Position numbers and translations under genes: made by a program. A stretch of 52,265 nt of DNA from Ureibacillus manganicus DSM 26584 (GTDB lineage: Bacteria; Bacillota; Bacilli; Bacillales_A; Planococcaceae), in the NCBI RefSeq assembly GCF_000772945.1, contig NZ_JPVN01000021.1, positions 1 to 52,265 on the forward strand. The letters are read 5' to 3'. The stretch's first letter is position 1, and each line of letters opens with the position of its first letter. Below the pieces are notes generated by a model, which saw only the letters and a list, made by a program, of their open reading frames with translations, had not been told where the DNA came from and searched no databases. Of the stretch, positions 42,963-51,257 are shown in pieces.

Positions 42963-43847
42963 CTACCAGCCACGCTCCTGCATACGTTCACTTACATCTA
43001 GTGTAGCAATGTCAATCCCTTTCATCGGGGTTCCAAGTTCCTTCGAAATTTCAGCAATAAGTTTATAGTCTCTGTAATGTGTTGTTGCTTCAACAATTGC
43101 ACGTGCAAATTTCTCAGGATTTTCTGATTTAAATATACCGGAGCCAACAAACACACCATCTGCTCCAAGTTCCATCATTAGCGCTGCATCTGCAGGGGTT
43201 GCAACTCCACCCGCAGCAAAATTTACAACAGGTAAACGACCTAACCTTTTAATTTCCAATAGTAATTCAAAGGGTGCTCCTAAATTCTTTGCTTCTGTCA
43301 TTAATTCATCCACACTCATACCAACCACACGACGTACTTGTGCATTTACTTTGCGAATATGACGAACTGCTTCTACAATGTTGCCTGTACCTGGTTCTCC
43401 TTTTGTACGAAGCATAGAAGCCCCTTCTCCAATTCGTCGTGTAGCTTCGCCTAAGTCACGGCAACCACAAACAAATGGTACTATAAAATCACTCTTAAGC
43501 AAGTGGAATTCTTCATCAGCTGGTGTCAATACTTCACTTTCATCGATATAATCTACACCTATTGACTCTAATACACGTGCTTCAACAATATGACCAATCC
43601 GGGCTTTTGCCATAACTGGAATCGTTACTGCATCCATAACTTCTTCCACAATTCGAGGATCAGCCATACGTGCAACACCGCCAGCTTTTCGAATATCTGA
43701 TGGTACTTTTTCTAGTGCCATCACCGCAACTGCCCCTGCTGCCTCTGCTATTTTTGCTTGTTCCGCATTAATGACATCCATAATGACGCCACCCTTCTGC
43801 ATTTCCGCCATTCCACGTTTTACTCTATCAGTTCCAACTTGAATCAT
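42963..43847 (-). CDS. pdxS: Pyridoxal 5-phosphate synthase PdxS
   Basis: This lyase subunit forms PLP from ribose 5-phosphate, glyceraldehyde 3-phosphate and ammonia in a PdxS-PdxT dodecamer. The 294 residues are highly conserved: [57 protein letters not shown] with the active-site lysine, and [27 protein letters not shown]. The frame opens at 43919, but GAGGAGG directly precedes the ATG at 43847. It is the first gene of a two-gene operon. Confidence 0.97.
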   Translation of the reverse strand: MIQVGTDRVKRGMAEMQKGGVIMDVINAEQAKIAEAAGAVAVMALEKVPSDIRKAGGVARMADPRIVEEVMDAVTIPVMAKARIGHIVEARVLESIGVDYIDESEVLTPADEEFHLLKSDFIVPFVCGCRDLGEATRRIGEGASMLRTKGEPGTGNIVEAVRHIRKVNAQVRRVVGMSVDELMTEAKNLGAPFELLLEIKRLGRLPVVNFAAGGVATPADAALMMELGADGVFVGSGIFKSENPEKFARAIVEATTHYRDYKLIAEISKELGTPMKGIDIATLDVSERMQERGW

Positions 43848-44018
43848 ATAAATAACCTCCTCGTGTAATAATTTTAGTATAATAAAAATTGGATATATAA
43901 AAAGATTCAATTTTCTCAAAATTAGTAAGGTCAGTTGGAGGTGAAATATATTAATATGCTTATATTTGAACTACAATATGTTTATCCAAACCAAATAATA
44001 AAAGATATTGACTTATAT

Positions 44019-44984
44019 TTAGTAAACTATAATCGCTTGCTCTCCAAGAGATACATAGCTTTCAAAAAACATTGCTTTTTCTAAAGTAACATATCCCTTA
44101 AGGGGATCCATTACTTCAACTTTATCATCCTTTACACTCATCACTACAACTGTATGTAGGTTAGTAAACATTTGATGAAATTCGCCCGTTTCCTGTATGA
44201 TCCACCCTCCGCGAATTTTCGGCTTCGAAAGATCTAAAGTGACCCATGCAATTACTGGTATCCCCATTTCCACATACTTTGTAATCTCTTCCAATGAACT
44301 ACCACTAATATTTTGCGCTTCTAACTTAAGTTTTCTATCCTTTATAAAATTATTTGCCGCATTGACAATGGGCTCAGCAAAAACATATGTACCAGTTTCT
44401 AAACTACCTGGGTACCCTCCATAGGCTTTATTTGGATCAGGTCCATATTTATTATTCCCATCAAATTTAAATGACTGTTTGGGTAAATATTGATCAGTCA
44501 TTTCCATTTTGTCAGTTGCTGCTCCATAATAATTGAGTACAGCTGTAAGAGCTGTTATTTCACATCCATTTGGTAATTCAGGAGTTTGAAGTATTGAAGG
44601 TACTGCTAATGACTGTTCACTATTTGCAGCGTTTGTTTGTACAATTACATTTTGTTTAGTTTGCATATATGTAATTTCTTTTTCAGTAATAAACTTTCCC
44701 GTCTTAAAATTTTCAAATAATCCAACTTGTATTAAATACTCTTCATTTTCATCTAAGTTACTAAAAATAACTCTCCCCTCATCAGTACTTACATTTGAAT
44801 CTAGTATATTCCCTTCGTCATCAAGTAAAGTTACATATAAATTATCAAGAGGTGCTCCACTTGAGTATTCAACTATTAATACAGTCAGTTTATTTGAATC
44901 GTTGTTATTTTTTTCTACTTTGGTTGTGCAAGCGGTTAGTAAAGCTGTAACCATTAAAGAGATAGCAATTTTTCTTGTTTTCAT
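44019..44984 (-). CDS. Lipoprotein with C39-type (papain-like) peptidase domain
   Basis: A lipobox (LLTAC, C19) precedes a beta-sandwich-like region (about 30-115; LDDEGNILDSN...DEGRVIFSNL, Cna-B/CarboxypepD-like) and a C-terminal C39_2 cysteine peptidase fold (about 125-321). Catalytic residues are the Cys in LPNGCEITAL, the His in LHTVVVMS and the Asp in VMDPLKGY. C39_2 proteins are secreted peptidases of uncertain substrate, not bacteriocin exporters. Upstream is a TTCATA-N5-TCCATA repeat shared with the multicopper oxidase promoter. The RBS is weak (GAAAGTGG). Confidence 0.83.
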   Translation of the reverse strand: MKTRKIAISLMVTALLTACTTKVEKNNNDSNKLTVLIVEYSSGAPLDNLYVTLLDDEGNILDSNVSTDEGRVIFSNLDENEEYLIQVGLFENFKTGKFITEKEITYMQTKQNVIVQTNAANSEQSLAVPSILQTPELPNGCEITALTAVLNYYGAATDKMEMTDQYLPKQSFKFDGNNKYGPDPNKAYGGYPGSLETGTYVFAEPIVNAANNFIKDRKLKLEAQNISGSSLEEITKYVEMGIPVIAWVTLDLSKPKIRGGWIIQETGEFHQMFTNLHTVVVMSVKDDKVEVMDPLKGYVTLEKAMFFESYVSLGEQAIIVY

Positions 44985-45017
44985 TTTATTACCACTTTCA
45001 ATATACTTTTCTTATAA

Positions 45018-45046
45018 TTTAACAAATGATTATGGAGAAATTATGA
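45018..45046 (-). promoter_or_regulatory. TTCATA-N5-TCCATA repeat upstream of the C39 lipoprotein gene
   Basis: On the minus strand TTCATAATTTCTCCATAAT is followed by ATTTGTTA, nearly identical over about 25 bases to the sequence before the multicopper oxidase. The hexamers are 11 bases apart. Confidence 0.45.
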
Positions 45047-45099
45047 ATAGAAAGGATAATTTTCATCAAACTTATTAAAAATGTACAATTTAAAACATC

Positions 45100-45545
45100 T
45101 GGTTTTGGGTAGGGTATTCGAATATTGATGTGATAATAAAGCAAGAGGAATTGACCTTATGCGGTACTCAGTGACATGACAATTCCAGTTACTAGCAAGG
45201 ATTGCACCAACGGAACGAGAGCGAAAAAAATGGATCAGCTCCATTTCTAGACTGGAACTACGTATTGTCTGAGCATCTAGGCTTGTAAAAGGGCGGCGAC
45301 TAGTGTTTGATAAACAATAACCCCTTTTACATCAGACTGAGAAGGTGATATGTACAGTGAAAGAAATCTTACGTAGGCGAGGTGTCATCATCAGTATCCT
45401 CCCCAGGCAGTGCTAGATTATCCGATCCATCTTGTTAGTACCGCTATATTCACCTGTTCTGTGCATTCTAAGTCTACGTTAACTGAAGATAGCATGATGG
45501 ATACTAACAAAACCTTTATTGTGTATACCATTACGGGGTATGATT
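45100..45545. other. GC-richer non-coding block with nested inverted repeats, candidate structured RNA or decayed element
   Basis: No frame is open across this block in any of six frames. By eye it shows several paired segments. TTCCAGT (45183) pairs with ACTGGAA (45251), enclosing ATGGA/TCCAT with a five-base loop. GACAA and CTCAG extend that helix outward to TTGTC and CTGAG. GTAAAAGGG/CCCTTTTAC (45285-45330) encloses TGTTT/AAACA. TTGTTAGTA-GCTAT (45432-45447) pairs with ATAGC-TACTAACAA (45489-45510). Two 60-base lines I counted are about 47 percent GC, against about 28 percent in adjoining copZ. The strand is undecided. A worn mobile element or palindromic repeat is an alternative. Confidence 0.45.
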
Positions 45546-45555
45546 TTAAGAAGAA

Positions 45556-45582
45556 AAAAGGGTGCTAATATTAGCACACTAA
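45556..45582 (-). terminator. Terminator of copZ
   Basis: The 16-base palindrome GTGCTAATATTAGCAC sits 13 bases after the copZ stop and is followed on the minus strand by CC and six T. Confidence 0.8.
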
Positions 45583-45589
45583 ATCCTTT

Positions 45590-45796
45590 TTACTCAACAT
45601 CATATCCTTGATCATCAATTGTCTCTTTTATTTTTTCGAGTGTTACTTTTTCATCATTGAATTCAACATTTACCTTACCAGCGCCTAAATCAACTTTTAC
45701 TTGTTCAACACCATCTAACGATCCAACACTACCTTCAATTGATTTTACACAATGACCACATGACATTCGGTTAACGTTTAATGTTACATTGCCCAT
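45590..45796 (-). CDS. copZ: Copper chaperone CopZ
   Basis: This small cytosolic heavy-metal-associated domain protein of 68 residues carries Cu(I) to a P-type ATPase or sensor. The copper motif is MSCGHCVKS near residue 11, followed by SIEGSVGSLDGVEQVKVDLGAGKVNVEF and the final DDQGYDVE, the full HMA fold. The frame opens at 45841, but AAAGGAGAG points to the ATG at 45796. No copA ATPase is beside it. A broken CsoR-family gene lies directly upstream, where a csoR-copZ arrangement would be expected. Confidence 0.93.
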   Translation of the reverse strand: MGNVTLNVNRMSCGHCVKSIEGSVGSLDGVEQVKVDLGAGKVNVEFNDEKVTLEKIKETIDDQGYDVE

Positions 45797-45860
45797 ATTT
45801 ATCTCTCCTTTTATGTTTTTATTAATTTGTGACAAATTCATCTAATACTTCTAAAACCCC

Positions 45861-46020
45861 TTATGGTTTACAATCAACAACACACTCTTTCATAAATGTT
45901 ACAAGAAGGTTTTTTGCTGCACTTTTAACGCAACCTGAGTAATAGATTCTTGTGTGATAACATCATTACATTTAGTATCTCTTTTGATTAAACTATTTAT
46001 CCGTCTACGTCTACCTTCCC
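45861..46020 (-). pseudogene. CsoR-family metal-sensing repressor, frameshifted remnant
   Basis: On the minus strand one frame gives RRRRINSLIKRDTKCNDVITQESITQVAL-KVQQK and, after a shift at an A-run near 45907, another continues with NLLVTFMKECVVDC and a stop at 45861. Together they match the second and third helices of CsoR/DUF156 repressors: the pattern C-x-DV-x-x-Q-x-x-x-V-x-x-AL and the late cysteine in ECVVDC that completes the Cu(I) site. The N-terminal R-x-x-GQ-x-RG helix is degraded. Its place just upstream of copZ is the normal place for csoR. Short similarity makes this moderate. Confidence 0.55.
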
Positions 46021-46166
46021 TTTTATCTAAATTCCCTTTCCTGAAATAATGGTTTTACTTATTTTCAAACTCAAACCAAGGACAACATTCTTCTATAATG
46101 ATTCATTTTCAAAATTCGGCTTCATGTTACTTCCACACCTCAAATTAAAAAGATCCTATATTCCAT

Positions 46167-47090
46167 TTAGTTAACCGTAATCCAACCAACCATACCTGAC
46201 TCCTTATGCCCAGGAATCGTACAAACAAATTCATATAATCCAGATTCCGTAGGAGTGAAACTAATCAACTGCTCTTCTTTAGGTCCTGCATGAAGATGAA
46301 TCATATTTTCTTGATTCAATTGATTTCCATGATTATCACCAGATTCCATTTTATTAGTATTTGGAATTTTCAATTCAAGATCATGCTCAATATTATCTTC
46401 ATTTTTCAGAATAAGCGTAACTGGCTGATTTTTTCCAAGAATAAAATTTGATGGCGAGTATTTCATATCGGCTGTCTTTATAATTATTTCTATTGAATCA
46501 TCAACCTCTGAAGGTTTTGACTGTGTATGCTCATTATGTAAGGACGAATTAGATACTAAATTTACTTTATTCTCAGCATAAGAAACCCCAACAAATAAGT
46601 AAAAGGAAATTATCATTGCAAGTAGTAATGGTTTAAATAGCCAAATTTTATTATTTATCGTCTTTTGATTATGTTTATTAGGAAAAATTACAAATAAAAA
46701 GATTGTTGAAATAGTTAGTAATAAGAATAGTCTTACTAATTGAATTAACTGCTCTCCATTTATCATCTCTCCCAACATAGCACCCATCATTCCACCCATT
46801 AAACCAGACATAATTCCTTCTAAACAAGAAATTGTACCAAAGCTAATACCACATAATAATCCCGCTATCACTCCTATAACAATTGAAAGAATTGTCGATT
46901 GGAATAAATTTCCTTGTAGGTAACCACCAAGGAGAACGCCCGCAGTTAATCCGATATTCATGCTAAAAAACATCGTAATACTCATACCTTGCATAGGGGT
47001 AATCACATTTTTCATTTTGCTTGATAAAATTGTGATTATTAATGTTAAAACGAGAAGTGAAATTAAAATAAATGTCTGATAGTAGTCCAC
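46167..47090 (-). CDS. Membrane-anchored cupredoxin-domain protein
   Basis: Residues 1-170 contain about five membrane segments, with a glycine/methionine-rich stretch (IMSGLMGGMMGAMLGEM) in the middle. Residues about 200-307 form a cupredoxin with the type-1 copper ligands H in NIEHDLEL, and C, H and M in VCTIPGHKESGM. It resembles plastocyanin/azurin-like domains fused to a small membrane module and is likely to bind copper on the outer face. The HLHAGP segment gives further His residues. It precedes the CsoR remnant and copZ on the same strand. Function as electron carrier or copper buffer is not decided. Confidence 0.85.
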   Translation of the reverse strand: MDYYQTFILISLLVLTLIITILSSKMKNVITPMQGMSITMFFSMNIGLTAGVLLGGYLQGNLFQSTILSIVIGVIAGLLCGISFGTISCLEGIMSGLMGGMMGAMLGEMINGEQLIQLVRLFLLLTISTIFLFVIFPNKHNQKTINNKIWLFKPLLLAMIISFYLFVGVSYAENKVNLVSNSSLHNEHTQSKPSEVDDSIEIIIKTADMKYSPSNFILGKNQPVTLILKNEDNIEHDLELKIPNTNKMESGDNHGNQLNQENMIHLHAGPKEEQLISFTPTESGLYEFVCTIPGHKESGMVGWITVN

Positions 47091-47519
47091 ATCTCCATCC
47101 TTTCATAGTATATAAAATATATTATATACCCTTTATAGTTATGCTCCTCTATTAATAATTATTACTACATACAACTAATTTGTATTATTTCAATTCATAA
47201 AGGTAAATTAATTATATGTTCTGAAACAAAATTATGAATAATTTGAACTATTTGGAAGCACTGTTTGAATATCTAAGATCTGAGTATCCTTTCCATCGTC
47301 TATACCAAATTAAAAAAAGAGCTAAACCAATTAGTAGTATGGAGCTACTCTCAATGATTCTGTTAGCATTAAACTATCTGTTCTGAAGCCTTCTAACTTT
47401 GAACAAATTATTCAAAGACAATTATATTTTTACTCGAAAAGGAGGTAGAACTTTTTGATCCAGGTAGTGGGTTAAATTTTAACTTTTAGCTAATATACAA
47501 TAGCTATTCCTTATAAACA
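47091..47519. other. Intergenic region with possible gene remnants
   Basis: No convincing gene. On the plus strand a 50-codon frame runs from 47234 to 47386 (MNNLNYLEALFEYLRSEY...). On the minus strand a start-less frame ending at 47248 reads SSSILLIGLALFLIWYRRWKG, the look of a C-terminal membrane anchor. At most one of the two is real, and the minus version could be the stump of a gene lost when the region was rearranged. Confidence 0.3.
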
Positions 47520-47557
47520 AAATGCTTGAAGGTGTTTTCTACCCTCAAGCATTTTAA
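47520..47557. terminator. Hairpin terminator left of the insertion sequence
   Basis: AAAATGCTTGA and TCAAGCATTTT form a stem with T-rich flanks 25 bases from the IS target site. It fits as the original terminator of the copper-storage gene, now displaced by the insertion. Confidence 0.65.
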
Positions 47558-47581
47558 TGTCAAGCAATTTTCTGATTTGCT

Positions 47582-47589
47582 TTAATTAT
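47582..47589. repeat. Left target-site duplication of the IS element
   Basis: TTAATTAT immediately precedes the left terminal repeat and recurs right after the right one at 49137-49144. Confidence 0.75.
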
Positions 47590-49136
47590 TAACTCAACTT
47601 TCGCAGTTTAATTTCTACCCTAAACCTTCGGTATAACTAGTCGTCTGTTGTATCAGAAATACATTTGTTTTTTTTTTTGAAAAATTCGTTTGCACATAAA
47701 GAAAGACACCTCCTCTTTTGTTAAAATAATGGTGACCAAACCAAAACAAAGAGAGAAAGGTGTCACCTCAATGATAACGAAAGAAGACTACTTTGCGCAA
47801 TTACCAAAAGAAATAAAACAGGGATTTTCTGAATTAAATGTTGGTTACCATCTTCGAAAAGCCCATATCAATAAACTTACAGGTTATTCATGCTTTAACG
47901 TGTTCAAGCTAGTTTTTTTACTCGTTTTTCAATATAAGAATTGGTTTCGAGCTCATCAGAGTAAAAAAGCTGGGGATTTACCAGGTAAGGATACGGTCTA
48001 TCGTTTTTTAAACACACCAACTTTCAATTGGCGTCAGTTTCTGTTATCCCTTAGTAGCGAGATGATTCGGCTGCTCAAACCATTAACATCAGACCAGAGA
48101 GTGACGGCTTTTATTCTTGATGATTCTGTTTATTCTCGAAACCGCAGTAAATCCGTTGAGTTACTTGCTAAGGTATTTGATCATTCCACACACAAATATT
48201 TAAAAGGATTTCAAATGTTGACACTCGGCTGGACAGATAGCGCATCCTTTATCCCAGTTGATTTTGCCTTGATGAGTTCGTCTAAAAAGGATAGCCGCAT
48301 ACAAGAAATAAACGAAACAATCGATAAACGAACATCTGAGTATAAACGGCGAGCAGAAGCAATCAAACCAAAACCTACGGTTGTCTCTGACTTATTAGAT
48401 CATGCATTAAATAAAGGCATCATCGCTGACTATGTTTTAATGGACTCTTGGTTCACACAAGCTCCTTTGATCAAAACGGTTACTGACAAGGGTTTATTTG
48501 TCATTGGCATGGTGAAGCAACTGAAACAACGTTATTTATATAACGGACAACGTTTAACGTTTCCAGAATTATACGCTAAAGCCAATCCATCTATGGGCAA
48601 AAAGGACATTTTAGGTTCTATCCATGTAACACTAGAAAATGGAATCCCAGCTAAAATTCTTTTTATCCGGAATCGCAATAAACGTAGTGAGTGGCTAGCT
48701 ATTTTAAGTACGGATACAACACTTGATAACGAAGAGATCGTTCGAATCTACGGCATGCGCTGGGATATCGAAGTGTTCTTCAAATGCAATAAATCCCTTT
48801 TAAATTTAGAAAAAGAATTTCAGGGTCGCTCTTATGACATGTTAATAAGTCATACAACAATCGTTTACACACGCTACATTTTAATTGCTTGGCAAATGAG
48901 AAAAGAAGCAGATCCAAAGACATTTGGTAACCTCTTTTACATCCTTTGCGAAGACGTGAAAGATATGGATTATCTAACTGCCTTACAATCCTTAATTGAT
49001 ATTTTCCAGACTTTAGCAGAAGCTAAAGTTGTTTTAGATATGGACATTTTTAAAAGTCAAATGAATAAATGGTTAGCTGCTTTACCTAGTTATTTCAAGC
49101 AATGTCTCAACATTTCAAGGTGCGAAAGTTGAGTTA
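47590..49136. mobile_element. Intact IS4-family insertion sequence, 1547 bp
   Basis: Perfect 16-base terminal inverted repeats TAACTCAACTTTCGCA (47590-47605) and its complement (49121-49136) bound one transposase gene whose stop codon lies inside the right repeat. An 8-base duplication TTAATTAT flanks the element, as expected for a recent insertion. Length and repeat size fit IS4-group elements. It sits just after the stop of the copper-storage-like gene. Confidence 0.9.
47771..49132 (+). CDS. IS4-family DDE transposase
   Basis: The 453-residue transposase has the first DDE aspartate in AFILDDSVYSRNRSK, the second in YVLMDSWFTQAPL and the glutamate in MRWDIEVFFKCNKSLLNLEKEFQGRSYDMLISH, the Y-(2)-R-(3)-E-(6)-K type block of IS4 enzymes. 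The frame opens at 47690, but GAAAGGTG lies 8 bases before the ATG at 47771. The frame is intact from end to end, so the element may still move. No passenger genes. Confidence 0.92.
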   Translation: MITKEDYFAQLPKEIKQGFSELNVGYHLRKAHINKLTGYSCFNVFKLVFLLVFQYKNWFRAHQSKKAGDLPGKDTVYRFLNTPTFNWRQFLLSLSSEMIRLLKPLTSDQRVTAFILDDSVYSRNRSKSVELLAKVFDHSTHKYLKGFQMLTLGWTDSASFIPVDFALMSSSKKDSRIQEINETIDKRTSEYKRRAEAIKPKPTVVSDLLDHALNKGIIADYVLMDSWFTQAPLIKTVTDKGLFVIGMVKQLKQRYLYNGQRLTFPELYAKANPSMGKKDILGSIHVTLENGIPAKILFIRNRNKRSEWLAILSTDTTLDNEEIVRIYGMRWDIEVFFKCNKSLLNLEKEFQGRSYDMLISHTTIVYTRYILIAWQMRKEADPKTFGNLFYILCEDVKDMDYLTALQSLIDIFQTLAEAKVVLDMDIFKSQMNKWLAALPSYFKQCLNISRCES

Positions 49137-49144
49137 TTAATTAT
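49137..49144. repeat. Right target-site duplication of the IS element
   Basis: TTAATTAT follows the right inverted repeat and ends exactly at the base before the stop codon of the minus-strand copper-storage gene. Confidence 0.75.
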
Positions 49145-49477
49145 TTATACAGCCATTTTCCTGCAAACTTCTGCACATTTGTAGCAAGATTCTGCACATT
49201 GTTTACAGTGTTCATGATGCTCATGTTTTTTACATACGTCACCACATGCTTGACAAATTTCTGCACAGGCTTGACAAATTTGTTTTACATATGGGCTATC
49301 TGATTGCATTGATTTCGCGGAAAAAGCACAAATGTCTGCACATTCACGTAATGAACGGATACACTCAGCTAACATTTTTACATCTTCTTCTTTTAAACAC
49401 GCATCATAACACCCATTACAAGCCTCCATACATTCTAGGCAAGCTTTAATACATTCTTCTAAACTCATGTTCATCAT
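49145..49477 (-). CDS. Cys-rich four-helix-bundle copper-storage-like protein (Csp/DUF326)
   Basis: The 110-residue protein contains 19 cysteines in regular C-x-x-x-C and C-x-x-C spacing along four predicted helices (ECIKACLECMEACNGCYDAC; RECADIC; QICQACAEICQACGDVC; HCKQCAESCYKCAEVC), plus a His cluster KHEHHEHC. This is the design of cytosolic Csp3-type proteins, which load many Cu(I) ions in the bundle core. No signal peptide. AGGAGG precedes the ATG at 49477. The IS target site starts one base after its stop codon. Confidence 0.9.
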   Translation of the reverse strand: MMNMSLEECIKACLECMEACNGCYDACLKEEDVKMLAECIRSLRECADICAFSAKSMQSDSPYVKQICQACAEICQACGDVCKKHEHHEHCKQCAESCYKCAEVCRKMAV

Positions 49478-49717
49478 CAATTACCTCCTATAGTTTTTAA
49501 ATCAAATTTATTATGGTCAATACTCTTATTTATATACTATACATGACTACTTCACTAATCAATTTTGCCTAAGATGATTCGAAAAAAATTTTCCAAATCA
49601 CTAGGACGTCTCAACTAATATTGTCTCATCCATCCTTACCTTTATTTCCCTTAATAAAGGAATTAGAGCTATCTTCTATTTCTTAGTTCAAACAGAACAT
49701 GATTTAATGATAATTTA

Positions 49718-51157
49718 TTAGTAGTTATTTGCACATGCTGACATATTTTCTTTAGTCGTCTGTGGATGGCAGTGTGCTTCTGATTCTGGCGCCTTATCGA
49801 GTGCCATCCATTTCCCTCTTAAAAATTGAACTACTAAAACAATAGCTCGAAAAACTATGTCAATACCTATGGCAATCCAAACTCCTGCTAAACCCAGTTC
49901 CAATTTAATGGCGAGGAAATATACCAAAATAGTACGAACAGCCCACATACCAATAGCCGTAAGGTACATAGGAAATTTTGTATTATTCGCACCTTGAAAT
50001 ACTCCTGTTAGAATTAGAAGAACGGCCAAAAAGGGTTGAAATATTCCTGAAATCCTCAATGCAATACTAATATCATTGATGACTAGCTTATCACCGGTAA
50101 AGAAGCTTCCAGCCCAGTCACCTAAAAAAAAGAGTATTGCACCAAATATAGCCATTGTTCCAAAGCCAAGATAGACTGTTAGCATTGCATAACGTTTTGC
50201 CTCATCAAATTTTTTGGCCCCAATCTGTTGTCCTACCAGAATAGTTGCAGCCGTGGCAAAACCGTACCCAATCATATAGGAAAATACCTCCACATTACTC
50301 GCTATTTGATGTGCAGCAAATGCATTAGTTCCTAAAGCGACAATAAAACCAAAATAAACAATCTGTCCTGCCCGCATTACTAACCTTTCCCCAGCTGCCG
50401 GCGCTCCCAGTGTTGTAAGTTCCAATAGATGGGACTTATCTGGTTTCCAATAGTCTCTCCTGAAAGAAAGGGCTTTTGAACGATTAATATAGAACAGTAA
50501 GAGTATGCTTCCAAGCATTCTTGAGAAGACAGTAGCAAATGCTACGCCAACAATGCCCATCTCGGGAATAAATAAAAGACCGTATATGAATACGTAATCA
50601 AGAAATGCATGTACGATATTGATTATGATGCTGACATACATAGGAGATTTGGTATCACCAGCACCCCTTAAAATAGCACTCATGACAAACATCAGTGACA
50701 TAAAAATCGATGGAATACCAACAATTCTAAAGTAAAGAGCACCAATTTCCAAAACATCATTTTCTATTCCCATCAGCTTTAGGAGAGGTTCCGCGAAAAT
50801 GAGTGTTAATAAACCCGTAAAAATTCCAAATAAAACCGCTAGTAGAATAGACTGCTGGGCTATATGGCGAGCTTTTTCCGGAAGATTGGCGCCAAGAAAA
50901 TTGGCAATCCTAACATTTGCTGCTACTCCTATCGCCATAAATAAAGCAAAATAAATTGCTAAGATTGCATTGGTTACGCCAACTGCTGAAACAGCAGCAA
51001 GGCTTATTTTTGATACAAAATAGATATCCACGAATCCAACTGCAGTTTGAAAAAAGTTCTCTATAACTGCTGGTACCGCAAGAATAATAACAAGTTTTAT
51101 TTTTGCCTTGTCAGAAGCAGGGGATAGGACGTTGCTAGTATCTTGATGTTCTTTCAC
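49718..51157 (-). CDS. MATE-family multidrug/metabolite exporter
   Basis: This 479-residue integral membrane protein with twelve segments is in two related halves (LVIILAVPAVIENFFQTAVGFVDIYFVS and LLELTTLGAPAAGERLVMRAGQIVYFGFI), the pseudo-symmetry of NorM-type MATE antiporters driven by sodium or protons. The motif ILRGAGDTKSPMY in the first half and GVFQGANNTKFPMYL in the second are family marks. A His/Cys-containing tail (EAHCHPQTTKENMSACANNY) is slightly unusual. It starts after AGGAGAAGTAATCTGTG, with GTG-rich sequence nearby. Substrate unknown; the neighbourhood is copper-related. Confidence 0.88.
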   Translation of the reverse strand: MKEHQDTSNVLSPASDKAKIKLVIILAVPAVIENFFQTAVGFVDIYFVSKISLAAVSAVGVTNAILAIYFALFMAIGVAANVRIANFLGANLPEKARHIAQQSILLAVLFGIFTGLLTLIFAEPLLKLMGIENDVLEIGALYFRIVGIPSIFMSLMFVMSAILRGAGDTKSPMYVSIIINIVHAFLDYVFIYGLLFIPEMGIVGVAFATVFSRMLGSILLLFYINRSKALSFRRDYWKPDKSHLLELTTLGAPAAGERLVMRAGQIVYFGFIVALGTNAFAAHQIASNVEVFSYMIGYGFATAATILVGQQIGAKKFDEAKRYAMLTVYLGFGTMAIFGAILFFLGDWAGSFFTGDKLVINDISIALRISGIFQPFLAVLLILTGVFQGANNTKFPMYLTAIGMWAVRTILVYFLAIKLELGLAGVWIAIGIDIVFRAIVLVVQFLRGKWMALDKAPESEAHCHPQTTKENMSACANNY

Positions 51158-51257
51158 AGATTACTTCTCCTTTGTACTTGGCATTCCTCGACGAAAACCA
51201 CACAAAAAGTGTCTCTTTTTAATGTAGTTACCGTAATTATCTTAGAACGAAATTCCC

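Noticed and set aside
45041..45244. 67-codon minus-strand frame within the structured block
   Set aside because: No ribosome site, no family resemblance, and it overlaps the paired segments.
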